Shown here one piece after another: positions 45,495 to 58,124 of a DNA stretch of 64,000 bases. Where the stretch lies: positions 12,919,930 through 12,983,929 of the forward strand of contig NW_020312902.1 in the NCBI RefSeq assembly GCF_003265705.1, given 5' to 3'. The translations under genes were made by a program, and so were the position numbers. The notes beneath the pieces were generated by a model. That model did no database searches and was not told the DNA's origin. It saw only the letters and a list, made by a program, of their open reading frames with translations. Position 1 is the first letter of the stretch, and the number at the start of each line of letters is the position of its first letter. Source of the DNA: Callorhinus ursinus. Taxonomy: Eukaryota; Chordata; Mammalia; Carnivora; Otariidae.

Positions 45495-47285
45495 ACATGG
45501 GGCTCTTACACACCATGGAGTACACTTCTTTCTTAGGAAGGCTGCATTTAGTGGGTAATTTGAGTTTTACAAACCTATCATAAAGGACCAAGGAAAGACT
45601 CCCCTCTAATCAAAAAAGCTTTGTAAGTCAGATCTATCTTAAGTGCACATCAAGCTTTATAAACCAGATACATCCTTGAGAATGCATTCAGCAAGATGTT
45701 AGGTTCATCTTTTAAATATCTGGGAACCTAGGGGCTTTGTTGGTTCCCAATGACAATTTCTTTGTCTTCATATTTTTCCCAGAATGAAAAAGAGACCCTT
45801 TGTATTAGAAAGTTGGCAGGGTATAGATTTTGTAGCCATTGATTCAAGAACTAGAATTTTATATGAATCAGGTCAGGAGTCTGCATCAGATCTTAGAAAC
45901 CAGTGACAAGATATTTTAACTAACAACACATTTGCTGTTTGACATATTTCCCCAACTGGAGGAAGCATACTCTAAAACAAACTCAAAAAGCCCAAGGGAT
46001 TTTGGGACTTTGCCTTCTCACATGTTGAATATGGAAGTAAGAGACGGAACATGTTATATTTCTAAGCCTTGACTTATTCCTGAGCTGTCATTGTCTTTAC
46101 TGCACTGAACACACGACTCTCCTCATCATTACAGATTTCAGTGAAGAAATTTCTGACTCAAAATTTGTGTTGCAAAGGTCTACACATTGTTATAACAGCA
46201 GACTGGCGAGGTTTTCAGGATATACATTTGCAAGTAATTTAAAAACCAAGATATCTCCCACTTTTTGAAAGTTTGTGCCACTTCACTTTTACGAAAGACC
46301 CACATTAGTGGCTGATTTTGTTCACCAAAAGAAATATGAAGAGTATTTTTCCTTTTATCAAAAAAAGGTGAAATGCTTTTATCAAAAAAAGGTGAAAAGC
46401 AAAAATAGCATTTAGCATTGGTTTTGCAGTCAGCTCTTATAGAGGCGGTACCCCCACCCCCACCCACAAGCAGCAGCAGTGGCCCCTCCAACCTCCTTCC
46501 CCACAGAAAGACACAGCATCTGAGTCCAGCCACCAGAGTTTTGAACTGTGTCTGTGAGCGTCTGTGCTTTATCTCCATTTATTTTGTGCTTCCATTAGCA
46601 AGATGTGTCCCAAGGAATCAGAAAAGTCTAAGAGAGGTTATATTTTTGGGTCTGGGAACACTTAAATATTTTTCCATACATATTACTGGTAATTTGTTTC
46701 CTCACTTTATGCCTCTTCGGCTTAGGAAAAGTTTCACAGGAACACTCTACTTTCAAAGAGCGGGGGAAACCTGCACACCTATACCATGGAGTTTGATTTG
46801 TCAACTCAGGGAATGATTTGGGAGATCTCACATTTGGAAAATTGAGTCTTACTGCCTTCAAACAAGTTGTAATTCAGAATTGCAATGAAGCACCATGATT
46901 TCCAGCAGCTAAGAGAAATGTTGCGCTAGATAAAATTTCAAGTGACCCATCTTTGACAAAATCAAATGGGCTTACAAAATTATCTTCCAGAACTTGTATG
47001 CATACTCCAGAGTATTCCCTCTGAGAGAAAGAGCTTCTAAGCACAGCAGGGTCTGAATTGATGGCAAAACCATTAAACCCATGGTTGTAGCAGAACCAAA
47101 AGAGAAGGAAAAGTATTCTTCATGTTTTTTGGACATAACATTGAAATGTAGAAACTTAAGCATGTTACAGTTACCTTTCTTATTTTTGTCTCAGGATGGT
47201 GTCCCCATTACTTACCTAAAAACTCTTCAACATTCAAAGAACCACAAACTTAAATACTTGATTTTTGTCTTTTAGGAATATCTGA
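45495..47285. other. No gene recognised; contains a 24-bp tandem duplication
   Basis: Unique-looking apart from the duplication at 46353-46400. Overlapping frames of 132 codons on both strands near 46180-46816 lack any supporting signal. Confidence 0.45.
46353..46400. repeat. 24-bp tandem duplication
   Basis: Two adjacent units, 46353-46376 and 46377-46400, differing at one base near the end (aaatgc versus aaaagc). Each starts ttttatcaaaaaaaggtgaa. Confidence 0.95.
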
Positions 47286-47300
47286 CCAGCAGCTTCCTTT

Positions 47301-47841
47301 TTTTTTTTTTTTTTTTTGGCATGCTTTTTTAGGGGGGTAGCTAGGAATTTTTAAAAAATTTTTATTGTTATGTTAATCACCATACATTGCATCATTAGTT
47401 CTTGATGTAGTGTTCCATGATTCATGTTTGTGCATAACACCCAGTGCTCCACGCAGAACGTGCCCTCTTTAATACCCATCACCAGGCTAACCCATCCCCC
47501 CACCCCCCTCCCCTCTAGAACCCTCAGTTTGTTTTTCAGAGTCCATCGTCTCTCATGGTTCGTCTCCCCCTCCAGGTTACTCCAGTAACCCTCAGCTTGT
47601 TTCCTGAGATTAAGAATTCCCCATATCAGTGAGGTCATATGATACATGTCTTTCTCTGATTGACTAATTTCACTCAGCATAACACCCTCCAGTTCCATCC
47701 ACGTCGTTGCAAATGGCAAGATCTCATTCCTTTTCATGGCTGCATGATATTCCATTGTGTATATATACCACCGCTTCTTTATCCATTCATCTGTCGATGG
47801 ACATCTTGGCTCTTTCCACAGTTTGGCTATTGTGGACATTG
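47301..47841 (-). mobile_element. 5'-truncated LINE-1, antisense, with internal deletion
   Basis: Reversed poly(A), 3' UTR and ORF2 end. CCAGCAGCTTCCTTT at 47286-47300 and 47842-47856 is the target duplication. The C-terminal ORF2 frame is open in reverse. Compared with the copies at 30.9 and 62.4 kb, it lacks the 3' UTR middle: ctccccctc jumps to caggttactccagtaaccct. Confidence 0.93.
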
Positions 47842-47857
47842 CCAGCAGCTTCCTTTT

Positions 47858-48059
47858 TAAGCATTATGGATTTTTATACTCAACTTTACAACTAAGAAGA
47901 TCTTTTAAAAATGGAGACACTCCTGAAAAGCCACAGTGAGACCTCTATTCATTTTGTTGACTTAAAGACAGTACCTTGTTTAATAAAATGAGGAATCCTT
48001 TAAAGGGCAGTGACTGGGCCCAAACATGTTAGACCACATGTCCCATTTAGAACAGAGGA
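47858..48059. other. No gene or repeat recognised
   Basis: Short unique stretch. Confidence 0.4.
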
Positions 48060-48270
48060 CATTTCTTGAGTCCCTAGTACTCCCCAAGTTCTTTCACATC
48101 CCTCTTATTCTCATTCAATTCTAGTAACCATCCACTGCAGTGAGGGTTACTGTCTCAGTCTCCATTTTACGCATGAGAAAATGGAAGGAAATGATTTGCA
48201 TACGGATCTGTAGCCCTAAGGAAGAGCCAGTATAGAGATTCTGGCCCTTATCCATCTGAGCCTCAGTTTC
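48060..48270 (-). mobile_element. MIR SINE, antisense
   Basis: cattcaattctagtaaccat, ctccattttacgcatgagaa, aaatggaaggaaatgatttg and gatctgtagccctaaggaag follow the reversed MIR. Confidence 0.7.
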
Positions 48271-48274
48271 CTGT

Positions 48275-49664
48275 TCCTTTCTGGGCATCAGGTTGCCTTT
48301 CTGAGAGTTTATGTTACTGAACATCCTCCTTCTCCCTGGAGAACTTAAGTGATATGAATGAATACTTGCTTATTTCTTACAGGGCTATTTAAAAAAATGT
48401 GTTTTATCCCCTCTATCTTCTACTTTTCTATTCTTTTGTCCTTGTTACTTCATCACCCAGATTTTCACACTGTCTGGATATGTGTTCTCCTACAACAAAA
48501 CTGCATTCCCTCTATGCAAGCGATCTTCCCACCGCTCCCAGAAGCCCTAGGTTCTGCCTGTCATTTTTGAAGGCAGATAATAATCCAGAGACCATGTAAA
48601 TAGTCCTGCACACAAAACAGGCCCAGGGAACCAGTGAACCATGAGTAAAACCAGAACAGCAATGAAGCTCAAAAATGCAGTTATTAATTCACACCATCAG
48701 GATTATTGCTTTTTGTAAAGGTATTTTTTAATGACTGGAGATAAACAAAGCTTTTAAAACTACACACTATTATAACTGGATCATTGATTTTTAGTGATTT
48801 CCCTGGGGCATACATTTGCTTATAAAAATTTTTTGGAAGGGGTGAGAAGTTTGTGTTACATAAACTGATAGGGGCAGAAAGGTCTTGGGCTTTCTTTGAG
48901 ATAAGAGACATTTGTAAGTTATGCATTTTTACTATGCAATTGTTATTACAAACTTTCCAAAGAAGACCTGAGCATATGCATGTGTGTGTTTTTTTTTTTA
49001 ACTACTCTAAATCCCCCAATGTGGGGAGAAGAAAACTGAAGTCGAACGTGTAAGACACAAGACACTATCGTGTCTGGCTGTGTGTATGCACACACATGCA
49101 TGCAAAATGCTTGCTTGAAGACTTGCAATTTGATTTATACAAGACTCAGTGTGGTTATCAGACCAGGTGAGTCCTCTGAGAGTTCAGGGAGAAATGTGTC
49201 ATGGACACTAGTCTTGATCTTTCTTGCAAAATGGTCTTTCAAGGGTATAGTCTTCCTGGTTTCCTTGTAGCATGTCTGTTCTAAAATATAACAACTTGCT
49301 TATAAACACAGCTTTTCATATTCTGCTAACCTTATCAGGACAACCAACATTTGTAACTAGAAGGTTGGACACCCTGACTCAGGTCTCAAAGGGAATCAGA
49401 CTCCTAAGGAGGTCTAGCTCCAAATCTCATGATCTCTTTGTGCTCTGAACTAAAGTTTGAACAAGCACAATTGTGCAGGGTATGCACAAAGAGGTGCTTG
49501 AGAACCTGGATAAGACTTTCTATCTCTGGAGCAGAGAAAGTCCTTGATTCAGCACGTAAGCTCTGGCAAGACTGGGACCATATCTAGCTTATTCCCTACT
49601 GAATCTCCAGCCCTTAGGACAATATCTAAGATATAGCCATTGTTTTAAAATGTTGGTTTTATTA
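48275..49664. other. No gene recognised; possible L2 scrap
   Basis: The part at about 49560-49650 (aagactgggaccatatctag, tgaatctccagcccttagga) resembles a short sense L2 end. A CAG|GTGAGT donor-like site at about 49165 has no convincing partner. Confidence 0.4.
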
Positions 49665-50150
49665 TTATTTGGGTATGGTGAGACCAAGACCGGGAGACAA
49701 CTGCTGCTGAAAATATGGTTTGTTACTCATAGTTGCAAGAGGAGTGGGCAAGCCATGCCATACAGGGCCGCAGGGCTGCTCAGGAAGCAGGAGGAGTGAG
49801 GGGGGAAAGGGTGGGCAAAAGTTTTATTATGGTTTTCATGGCAAGAAATGGGTGAGGCAAGGTAAGCTGGTTTAGGATTGACTCGTTTGAATAATGTCAG
49901 CAGGTTCTAGGGCATCGGTGCTATCTGGAGTTGTCTGGTATCTTGTATCTGGTTGGCAAGGTCAGGGGAATATTGGTTTGGCTTGTGAGAGTTTGATAAA
50001 GGAGAAGATTGAGGAATATGAACTTTGGATTGGTCAGTTTGCATTTGAAGGGAACATTCTAAGGGGTGTAGTTTGCCATCTCTAGGATTTAGCTAGCCCT
50101 GGGAAAGACTATTCCTTCCTGGTCAGCAAGGCCCTCAGAGGTCAAAGCAT
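49665..50150 (-). mobile_element. LTR-like block, possible ERV solo LTR
   Basis: On the minus strand it contains a poly(A) signal within ataataaaac near 49838. Flanking phrases such as gaaatgggtgaggcaaggta and ttggcaaggtcaggggaata resemble carnivore ERV LTRs read in reverse. No clear TG...CA ends or duplications were fixed. No coding sequence. Confidence 0.35.
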
Positions 50151-51854
50151 CATAAAATACAGAAAATAAAAAACAAGATTAGCATAGCCATACAATAAAA
50201 TATTCAGTGAATGCAAGAATAAATGAATGGCCGGTTGCTGCATCTCAGGGTTATAATCTTTGTTCACATCTTCTATGACCCCTCTGAAAATCAAGAAATG
50301 ATTGTGAAGAGAGCTGAGCACAGATTTGTCTCAAATTGTGCCACTCCAAATTTTACAGGGATCATGCAGGTGAGAGATCATATCCTGTCCAAGAACAAAT
50401 ATGGAGCATATGGGTATGGCTGCCTCTAAAAATCAGAGTCCTTCCACTGCATATTTTTTATATGTGCTGTGTTGACTTGGATGATTCCTTTTTCTTCAAA
50501 TCTCAGATCCTCATCTACTGAAGAACTTAGTCCCTTATGCAAGTAAATGCTGGTGGTGTTGGGACAAAAACATAAGCAACCCACAATGTAAACTTTCAGG
50601 GAATGAATTTCAAGTAAAGATTTCAAGAAATAAATGAAAGGGAAAGGTACTTTAATTTTTGGAGGCCTTTAATGACTGCATGATACACAGTGAAACAACT
50701 AAATAGTAGCACTGTTAAGGGAACTTTATTCACATAAATAAATTCACAAGGACAGTTTAATAACATTTGCAATTAAAATTATTCTCCAGCGCTGGAAGGA
50801 CGGCTTTCAATTACATGTAGATCATTGGATTCATTTAATTCATATGACTTGTAAATTTGAGAGTCTGTGCTTCTAAAAATAAAGCCATGAAATCCTTCCT
50901 GAATATACACAACTCCATTAACAACTTCCTTAATTAAAATTATCAACAGTAAATACATTTGATTACAGTTGCCTTATTTAATGTTCCATCTATTTTATAT
51001 ACTATCATATAGGAATTTCTAACTATTGCCTTCATCTTCATATATTTAGGTTTAATAGAACTTTATCCACGTTTAGCTTCTCTTTTTAAAGGGAAAAAGT
51101 AATGCCGTGTATTTTACTCCCAAGCAATTACATCAAACAGAATCTTTCTCTTTTGTGATGGTTTCTCTACACCAAGTCAAGAGAGTCCATCAGATCTCTA
51201 TGTTGGTTGTTTGGCACCAAGCCTACACAAAGAGGAAAGCTGTCCTGCCAGGACAAAAATACAGAAAGCCAGGGCTGGGGGGTCCTAGTGTGGTTGGATG
51301 ATTTTACCCATTATCAAGAGTCAGAGATGGTGAACTCCATGAAATAGACAAGACAGAAAATTAATCCAGAAACAAAACCCAGGCAGTTGTTAAATCCACT
51401 TTAGTAGGTAGCTAAGGACAGGAAGGATGAAACAATGCCAGATGCCCAGGCAGACAAGCCCAGAGTCTGGGAGGAATAATGAAGAGAGAATGGCACTAGT
51501 GAATGAAAGCACGGTTTTGAAACTCTCAGCTGCACGGTTATAGTTGGATCTGCTATCAGAATGAGAGAGGAGATGCACAGTAGACAGCTTGGTTCTGAGG
51601 GAGGCAGGGAAAAAAAACTTAATGTCACAGTGAAGTTTTCACTGCTATTTTGCAGCATTGCCAAAAAACCGAAGTGATACATACCTGAGGTTGGAACAGC
51701 TAGGTTTGGTTTAAGAGTAATTATATGTATAGTCCATTAGTCGAATTTGCATATGTGGTCACGACCCACCAGCAGACACAGACTCCCTGGCAAACTGGCA
51801 AGTGGAGACCTGAACTCTAAAATGACTAAAGTCATTAAAATGCTTTCCTAATTC

Positions 51855-51905
51855 TGTAAAAAAACAAACAAAAAAAACCCAAAACAAAAACAAACAGAAA
51901 AACCT
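51855..51905. repeat. A-rich (AAAAC) low-complexity
   Basis: Repeated aaac and aaaac units, without target duplications. Confidence 0.8.
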
Positions 51906-53123
51906 CCACAAAACCAAGTGAAAGTTTAAGTATTCTCTTTGTTTCTTTCAAGTAAATAATTTAATGTAATTAACAAGAGTCCTTCTTGAGATTAACCATG
52001 GGCGGTCCGGGGGGATTCTGGCATAGCTGGGCATGTATGGATCAATTACCCCAAGTCCTTCTACATGAGGTCCAAGGAGCTTCCCAGAAAGAGATCCTCC
52101 TAGGAGCTACTATCTGATGTTAATAACAGCAGGTGATGCTGAGGTCAGCTTAGTACTTGTCACATATGCTGTTCTGTTTTCTAGCCACTGGGGCGATTTG
52201 CCAGGGGTAAAGAAAGAATAAAGAGAAAAGAGAAAATTCTAAAAGACTGTCTCTCTATATGTCCATGGGTCATTGATCTAAGTCCAATGTGAACAATACA
52301 GGTACTGCAGCCTCAGCAGTACTTTTGGAGATGGAGAGGCATTTTCTTTACCATAACAGAAAAAAAGGTACAAGTAGATCATTCAGTGCCTGGAAAATTA
52401 GAATGTATAATAGTAGAAGTATTCAGGTTTAATCAAATCTCAAATTATAAAAGGTAACAAGGAGACTCTAGAGGTCCTTGAATTATAAAAACCTACTTTG
52501 AATTGGAGACAATATTTTTCTTTCAGGAAAATAAATGCCAAAATAAATTTACCTTCTTTGGAAAAATTTTTATTATTCTTATGATCTTGTTATCAAACAG
52601 TTACCTTCCCTTCTTCCCACCTATGGAGCTAAAAGTCTTAGTGGACTCTCTAAAATAGGCATTACATTTCACATTATCTAGTCAGGTAGGACGTAAGTCT
52701 GAAAACTCATTGAGGAGTTTCTAGCCTCTGATACTAATGGAAATCAAAGTGTATTAGGTCTATGATACAATAAATATAGCATCTGTTGTGAATCTAGAAC
52801 TTAAGAGAAAATCTCTTGTGGGATGAAAAAAGTAGAACCTGATCATTTATGAAATATAGAACTTTTGGCCAAATTACCACAAAATGGCATCAAGTATATC
52901 TTCTTTAAGGGAATTTCTTGGTATTGTAATTATTAAGGGCAGATAATCAAAGTAAGTATGCTGTAAATTTTTATCCCTTATTATTGAATTTACTTTGAAG
53001 CAGTAAAAATATATTTTTTAAAGTTTAATATTTATAGGATTCAGTAGTAGTGTCAGGAAATAGTAAATTCATATAGAACTCATTTTCAAAGGGCTTATTA
53101 GCCTAATTGAGTTAAGCTAATTA

Positions 53124-53164
53124 GACAGATATAGATAGATGGTAGATAGATGGATAGATAGATT
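53124..53164. repeat. (GATA)n microsatellite
   Basis: gatatagatagatggtagat followed by further GATA/GATG units. Imperfect. Confidence 0.9.
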
Positions 53165-53299
53165 AAAACAGAAATTAACATAGTCTGTTCTAATAATTTT
53201 AAAGGCATTAGTACTTCAGGTATTAGTAAGTGGAAAAAATCTGAAAATCAAGGGTCCCTTATAATTCTATATGAATTTTCAAGTTAGCTGGTATTCAGA

Positions 53300-55588
53300 T
53301 AGAGATTTTGTTGAATCTATAGATCAGTTTGGGGACTTGTCCTATCTTAACAATGCTAAATTTTCTGATCCACAAATATGAATTATTTTCCCATTTATTT
53401 AGATTTTTTTATTTTTTCAACAATAGTTTTCAGAGTAAACCGCTATTTTTTGCATTTTTTGTTAAATTTATTGCTAAATATTGTATTCTATTTGATGATA
53501 TTTTGAATGGAAGTGTTTTCTCATTTTTTTCAAATTGTTCATTTTAAGTGCATAAAAACACAACTGAGTTTGGCATATTGATCTGGTATCCTGAAGTCTT
53601 GCTTAACTCACTTATTAGTTTTTGGAAAAAAACTTAGTGAATTCCTTAGGATTTCTTATATATAAGATCATGTCATCTGCAGATACAGATAGTTTTACTT
53701 CTTTCTTTCCAGCCTAGATGTGCTTTATTTCTTTTTCTTGCCTAATTGCCTAGAAAAAACCTTTAGTACAATCTTGAAGAAAAATGTTGAGAGCAGACAT
53801 TCTTATCTTGTTTACTGATCTTAGGGAGAAAGCATCCAGTTTTTACCATTAAATATGATGTTAGTTGTGGATTTTCATAGATGCCCTTCATCAGGTTAGG
53901 CAATTTCCTTCTATTCCTAGATTTTTATTATGAAAGGTGTTGGATTCCATCAATTGCTTTTTATGCATCTATTGAGATGATCATGTGATTTATTGTTTCT
54001 TACTCTATAGATAATGGTGTATAATGTTAATTGATTTTCAGATGTTGAAGTAATTTTGTGTTCCTGGGATAAATCCCACTTGATCATTGTATATAATTCT
54101 CTTTATATGTTGCTGGATTCAGTTTGCTAAGATTTTGTTGTGGGATTTTGTATCCATATTCATAGGAGGTATTGGTCTGCAATTTTCTTGTCATCTCTGT
54201 CTGGTTTTGCTATCAAGGAAATGCTGCCTTTATTAAATGAATTGGGAAGTGTTTATTCTCCTATTTTTTTGGAAAAGTTTATGAAGAATTGGTGTTAATT
54301 CTTTGTTTGAAAGAATTTAGCAATCAAGCCATCTGGGCCTAGGCTTTTATTTGTGGGTAGTTTTTTTTTTTTAATACTAATTCAATCTCTTTATTTACTA
54401 TAGATCTATTTTGTTGTTGTTGTTGTTGTTATAGATCTATTTAGATGGTCTTTTCTTGAGTAGTTTTTGGCAGTTTGTGTTATGTAGGAATTTGTTTATT
54501 TTATCTGAGTTCTATAATTTGTTTGCTTACAATGTTCATGGTATTTCTTTATAATCCTTTTTATTTTTGTAAGGTTGGTACTATTCTTTCCTCTTTTATT
54601 TCTGATTCTAGTAATTTGAGTCTTGTTTTTTGTTTGTTTGTTTGTTTGTTTTTTCTCCCCTTGGCCAATCTAAATAAGTTTGTCAATTTTGTTGATCTTT
54701 TCCAAGAATCAGCTTTTGGTTTCATTGATTTTTTTCAATTGTTTTCCCTATTCTCGGTTTCATTAATTTTTATGCTTTATTTCCTTTCTTTTGTAGATTT
54801 TAGCTTAGTTTTATTCCCCCCCACTCACTGTCTTAATGTAGAGGTTAGGTTACTTATTTAAAATCAGTCTTCTTCCTTAACATGGACATTTCCGGCTCTA
54901 AATTTCCCTCTAGGGACTGCTTAGTTCTTGGTTCTTAGCTATATCCCATAAGTTTTGGTATGTTGACTCTTCATTTCCATTTACCTCAAAGTATTTTATG
55001 ATTTCTCTTTTGATTTCTTCTATGACCCCTTGGTTAGTGAGAAGTGTGTTGTGTAATTTCTACATATTTCTGAGCCTCTCAATTTTCTTTCTCTACTATT
55101 GATTTCTAATTTTATTCCACTGTAGTCTGAGAATGTATGGTATAATATCCCTAGCCTTTTAAATTTATTGAGGTTTGTTTTATAGCCTAGTATATGGTCA
55201 ATGTTCCATGTGCATTTAAGAAGAATGGCTGTTATTAGGTAAACTGTCCTATAGAGGTCTAAAGGGTCTAATCATGATATGGTTTAAGTCTAGCTTCTTG
55301 TTAACTCTCTGTTTAGTTGTACTACCCATTATTGTAGGTGGGGTATTGAACTCTTCAGCTATTATTATTGTACTGTCTATATCTCCCCTTATACAGGTCT
55401 TTTTTTTTGCTTCACATATCTCAGTGCTCTTTTATTATACATTTATATTTAACCATTATCATAGCTTCTCGATTGGTTGACCCTTTTATCATTATGAAAT
55501 GTCACTCTTTTATCACTATCAGTAGCATTTTTTAAGTCTACATTGTCTGACATTAGTATAGCTGCTGCACCTTTCTGTGGTTCTTGCT
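53300..55588 (-). mobile_element. Old LINE-1 ORF2 internal segment, antisense
   Basis: Reverse-strand L1 ORF2 from the end of the endonuclease through the reverse-transcriptase region. Landmarks in plus orientation are ttgttgaatctatagatcag, atcatgtcatctgcagatac (the complement of the FADD active-site region), gttcctgggataaatcccac, catctgggcctaggctttta and ccaagaatcagcttttggtt. The frame is destroyed in many places. Both L1 ends are missing. It stops sharply against the MLT1 that follows. Confidence 0.88.
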
Positions 55589-55592
55589 TCAC

Positions 55593-55840
55593 GGTCTGAT
55601 TCTGCTAGGGCTGCCATAAGGGAATACCATAGCCTGGGCAACTTAAACAGCAGAAAAATATTTTCTCAGAGTTCTGGAAGCTGGAAGTCCAAGATCAAGG
55701 TGCCAGAAAAGTTGGTTTCACAGGTGAGGCCTCTCTCCTTGGTTTACAGATGACCACCTTCTCATTGTACCCGCATACAGCTATTCCTTTGTACATGCAC
55801 ACTCCTGGTGTATCTTCTGATGTAAACAATCTTGCTTCCA
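55593..55840 (-). mobile_element. MLT1-type (MaLR) LTR, antisense
   Basis: tctgctagggctgccataag, ggaataccatagcctgggca, ttctggaagctggaagtcca and agatcaaggtgccagaaaag are the reversed end of an MLT1 LTR. Decayed related sequence may reach about 55950. Confidence 0.75.
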
Positions 55841-55844
55841 TAGA

Positions 55845-56444
55845 AATGGTGTTGGAATACGGCATTCCCACTACATTTCTCTCCTTATCTCCACAAGGAG
55901 ACACCAGAGGGAGGCATTTTAAGAAAACAATGAATATGGTCCATTAGATGAGTTTAACAGCTGAAACAAGGGGGAGATGGGAACATGCATGAGACATTCA
56001 TAGAAGATGATGAGATTACGGCAGCTGTATTTTTTTGGAGGGAGAACTTGAAGATAAGGGGAGAGTGTGAGCGTCCTGAGTGTCAGGTAAGAGCTTAGTT
56101 CAACATTCTGAAAGAAATAGAAGAGCCATAGCCCAGGAGTACAGTAATAAAGGAAGTTTTTTCAACTATCAAAATCCAGCTACTATAGCAAAAGCTTGTG
56201 AACATTGTAACTATGGGCATCATTTCAACTTTTTATCCTAATCCTTCAATAATTAGCAAAGTATGGTGAAAGGTCATAGGTTAAGTGAATAATTTCCTGC
56301 ACTCTTATGTGTATAGACCAGATATCTCTATTAGGTAGAGATATCTATAGAAATAATGTACCTCTCATCTATGGCAGTGATCACAGATACAACTTCACAT
56401 ATATTGTGTGATTATTTGATTTCTATTTCCTCATAAGTAATAGC
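55845..56444. other. No gene or repeat recognised
   Basis: Unique-looking apart from possible MLT1 continuation at the left. Confidence 0.4.
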
Positions 56445-56560
56445 TCCACAGGTAGGAACTGTACATATGTTTGTTTGCCATTTATATCTCCAGTGTCTAA
56501 CTTAGTGCCTGTGACATAGTACAAACTCAACAACATTCCTTGAATTAGTGGATGGATAGA
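56445..56560 (+). mobile_element. L2 LINE 3'-end fragment
   Basis: ggtaggaactgtacatatgt, tatctccagtgtctaactta, gtgcctgtgacatagtacaa and actcaacaacattccttgaa follow the L2 terminus. Confidence 0.7.
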
Positions 56561-56564
56561 GGAT

Positions 56565-57496
56565 GGGTGGATGAATGGACAGAGGGTAGAAATTATTTTA
56601 AAGATAACTAATTATCTTAGTTTGGTACATGTCCAATTTGAGATGTTTGCTATCTTTTTTTCTATTGTCAAACTCAAAAAGGAAAAAAAAATCCTGTATT
56701 CCTAGTCCATGAATTAAAAAAAAACAAAAACAACCTGAAAAATATCTGTCTTCCTTTGCAGATGGTATAACTAGTGAAGTGAAACTCACCAAATGAGAGC
56801 CCTCTGTGGGGACAGGTTGAAGTTCAAGTTATCAAATGAACTAACTATCCTGGCTAGGGTCCTACAAAAACATTCTAAGGATGCTCACCTTTAAATAACC
56901 ACTTACATTCTAAATAAAATACAGATAACTTCCCCAGTGAAAAACTGCTGAGCACTGTTTTTCCAATTCATCAAAGCGTAAAGCTAGCCCATATACAAAT
57001 CAATTCAGGGGGTGTGCAAAAGGGAGGAAAGAAGAATACCAAGACAAAATATCCATTAAAAGTGCAAAGTGCAGTAATGATTAGGAGCCTATACAAGCTT
57101 AGCCTTCACAAATGGCAGCAACCAAATTTCTGAGTAATCCTCCCTAGAATAGGTCAAGGAAGAAAGGATTAGTTGAAGGTGAATGGACAGTAATGTTGTC
57201 TGATCAATTGCCCTCAGTATGCTTCAGACATCCCACAGTGTCAAAGCAGCTTGGTCTGATTGGTTGTGCCAAGGGTTGTCTTGTCAGAAATTCAATTCAC
57301 GTAAGTGAAGAAGGCAAACAAACTTATATTTCTTAAGGACAAGCCTTGTTTGGAAACAGGAAGCAGGTACCCTGCAGTTTTCAAACAATGTGCATGGTAT
57401 CTATCCCAATATCAATATTGCCAGTTTACTTGCATAAAATGATCTCATTTAACAAGCCCCCACACTCTTCTGCTATCATTTGGTCCAGTTTTAGGT
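56565..57496. other. No gene or repeat recognised
   Basis: Nothing supported. Confidence 0.45.
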
Positions 57497-57508
57497 GGGT
57501 TTTATCTT

Positions 57509-57674
57509 TTTTTTTTTAAGATTTTATTTATTTATTTGACAGAGAGAGACACAGCGAGAGAGGGAACACAAGCTGGGGGAGTGGGAGAGGGAGAAGCAGG
57601 CTCTCCACCAAGCAGGAGCCCATGCGGGGCTCAATCCCAGAACCCTGGGATCATGACCTGAGCCGAAGGTATTT
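57509..57674 (-). mobile_element. CAN SINE, antisense, 5'-truncated
   Basis: Reversed SINE whose head is missing: it stops at catgacctgagccgaaggta. GGGTTTTATCTT at 57497-57508 and 57675-57686 is an exact duplication, so the truncation happened at insertion, not later. Confidence 0.93.
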
Positions 57675-57689
57675 GGGTTTTATCTTATT

Positions 57690-58124
57690 TAACACTGGCA
57701 GCCAAGTTAAGAAAAAAAAAAATTGTCAGCCATGTTTTATGTCTCTTTTAAAATCTCATGGAGCCAATACCTCTTGTTAGAGAGGTATTAAAAATTTTTG
57801 AGACTCTGCTCACCATAGCCAGGTTGCTTCTAGCACAGACTCAGGGGACTAGTACTTAACAGGAGAAGAAGACATGCTTGGAAGGAGAGGGTTTCACTCC
57901 AGAGAGAGCAAATCCAGATGCTGGTGTTGAGGGAAGTGTCACTCTGGCAGGCTAACCACAGAGCTCCAAGGTCATGGCACAAAATGAAGCAGGCCTGGCC
58001 AGGAGTCATCTACCACAGAAGATGAGAGTAGGATCACAAAGAGGGATCCAACAGGAAAAGACACTCTTGAATCCCAAGAAACAGGCACTTAACCTTAAAG
58101 ATGGGAGTCTTAACAAGCATTTTC
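57690..58124. other. No gene or repeat recognised
   Basis: Nothing supported. Confidence 0.4.

Larger units (their letters stand above)
50150..53299. other. No gene recognised
   Basis: About 3.1 kb of AT-rich, unique-looking sequence. It holds an A-rich AAAAC patch at 51855-51905 and a GATA microsatellite at 53124-53164. Confidence 0.5.

Noticed and set aside
46180..46816. 132-codon frames on both strands
   Set aside because: They overlap each other and the 24-bp duplication. No splice or start context supports either.
53329..55480. Several plus-strand open frames, some hydrophobic (for example 54475-54861)
   Set aside because: This is the antisense strand of an old L1 ORF2. T-rich antisense sequence gives Phe/Leu-rich frames.
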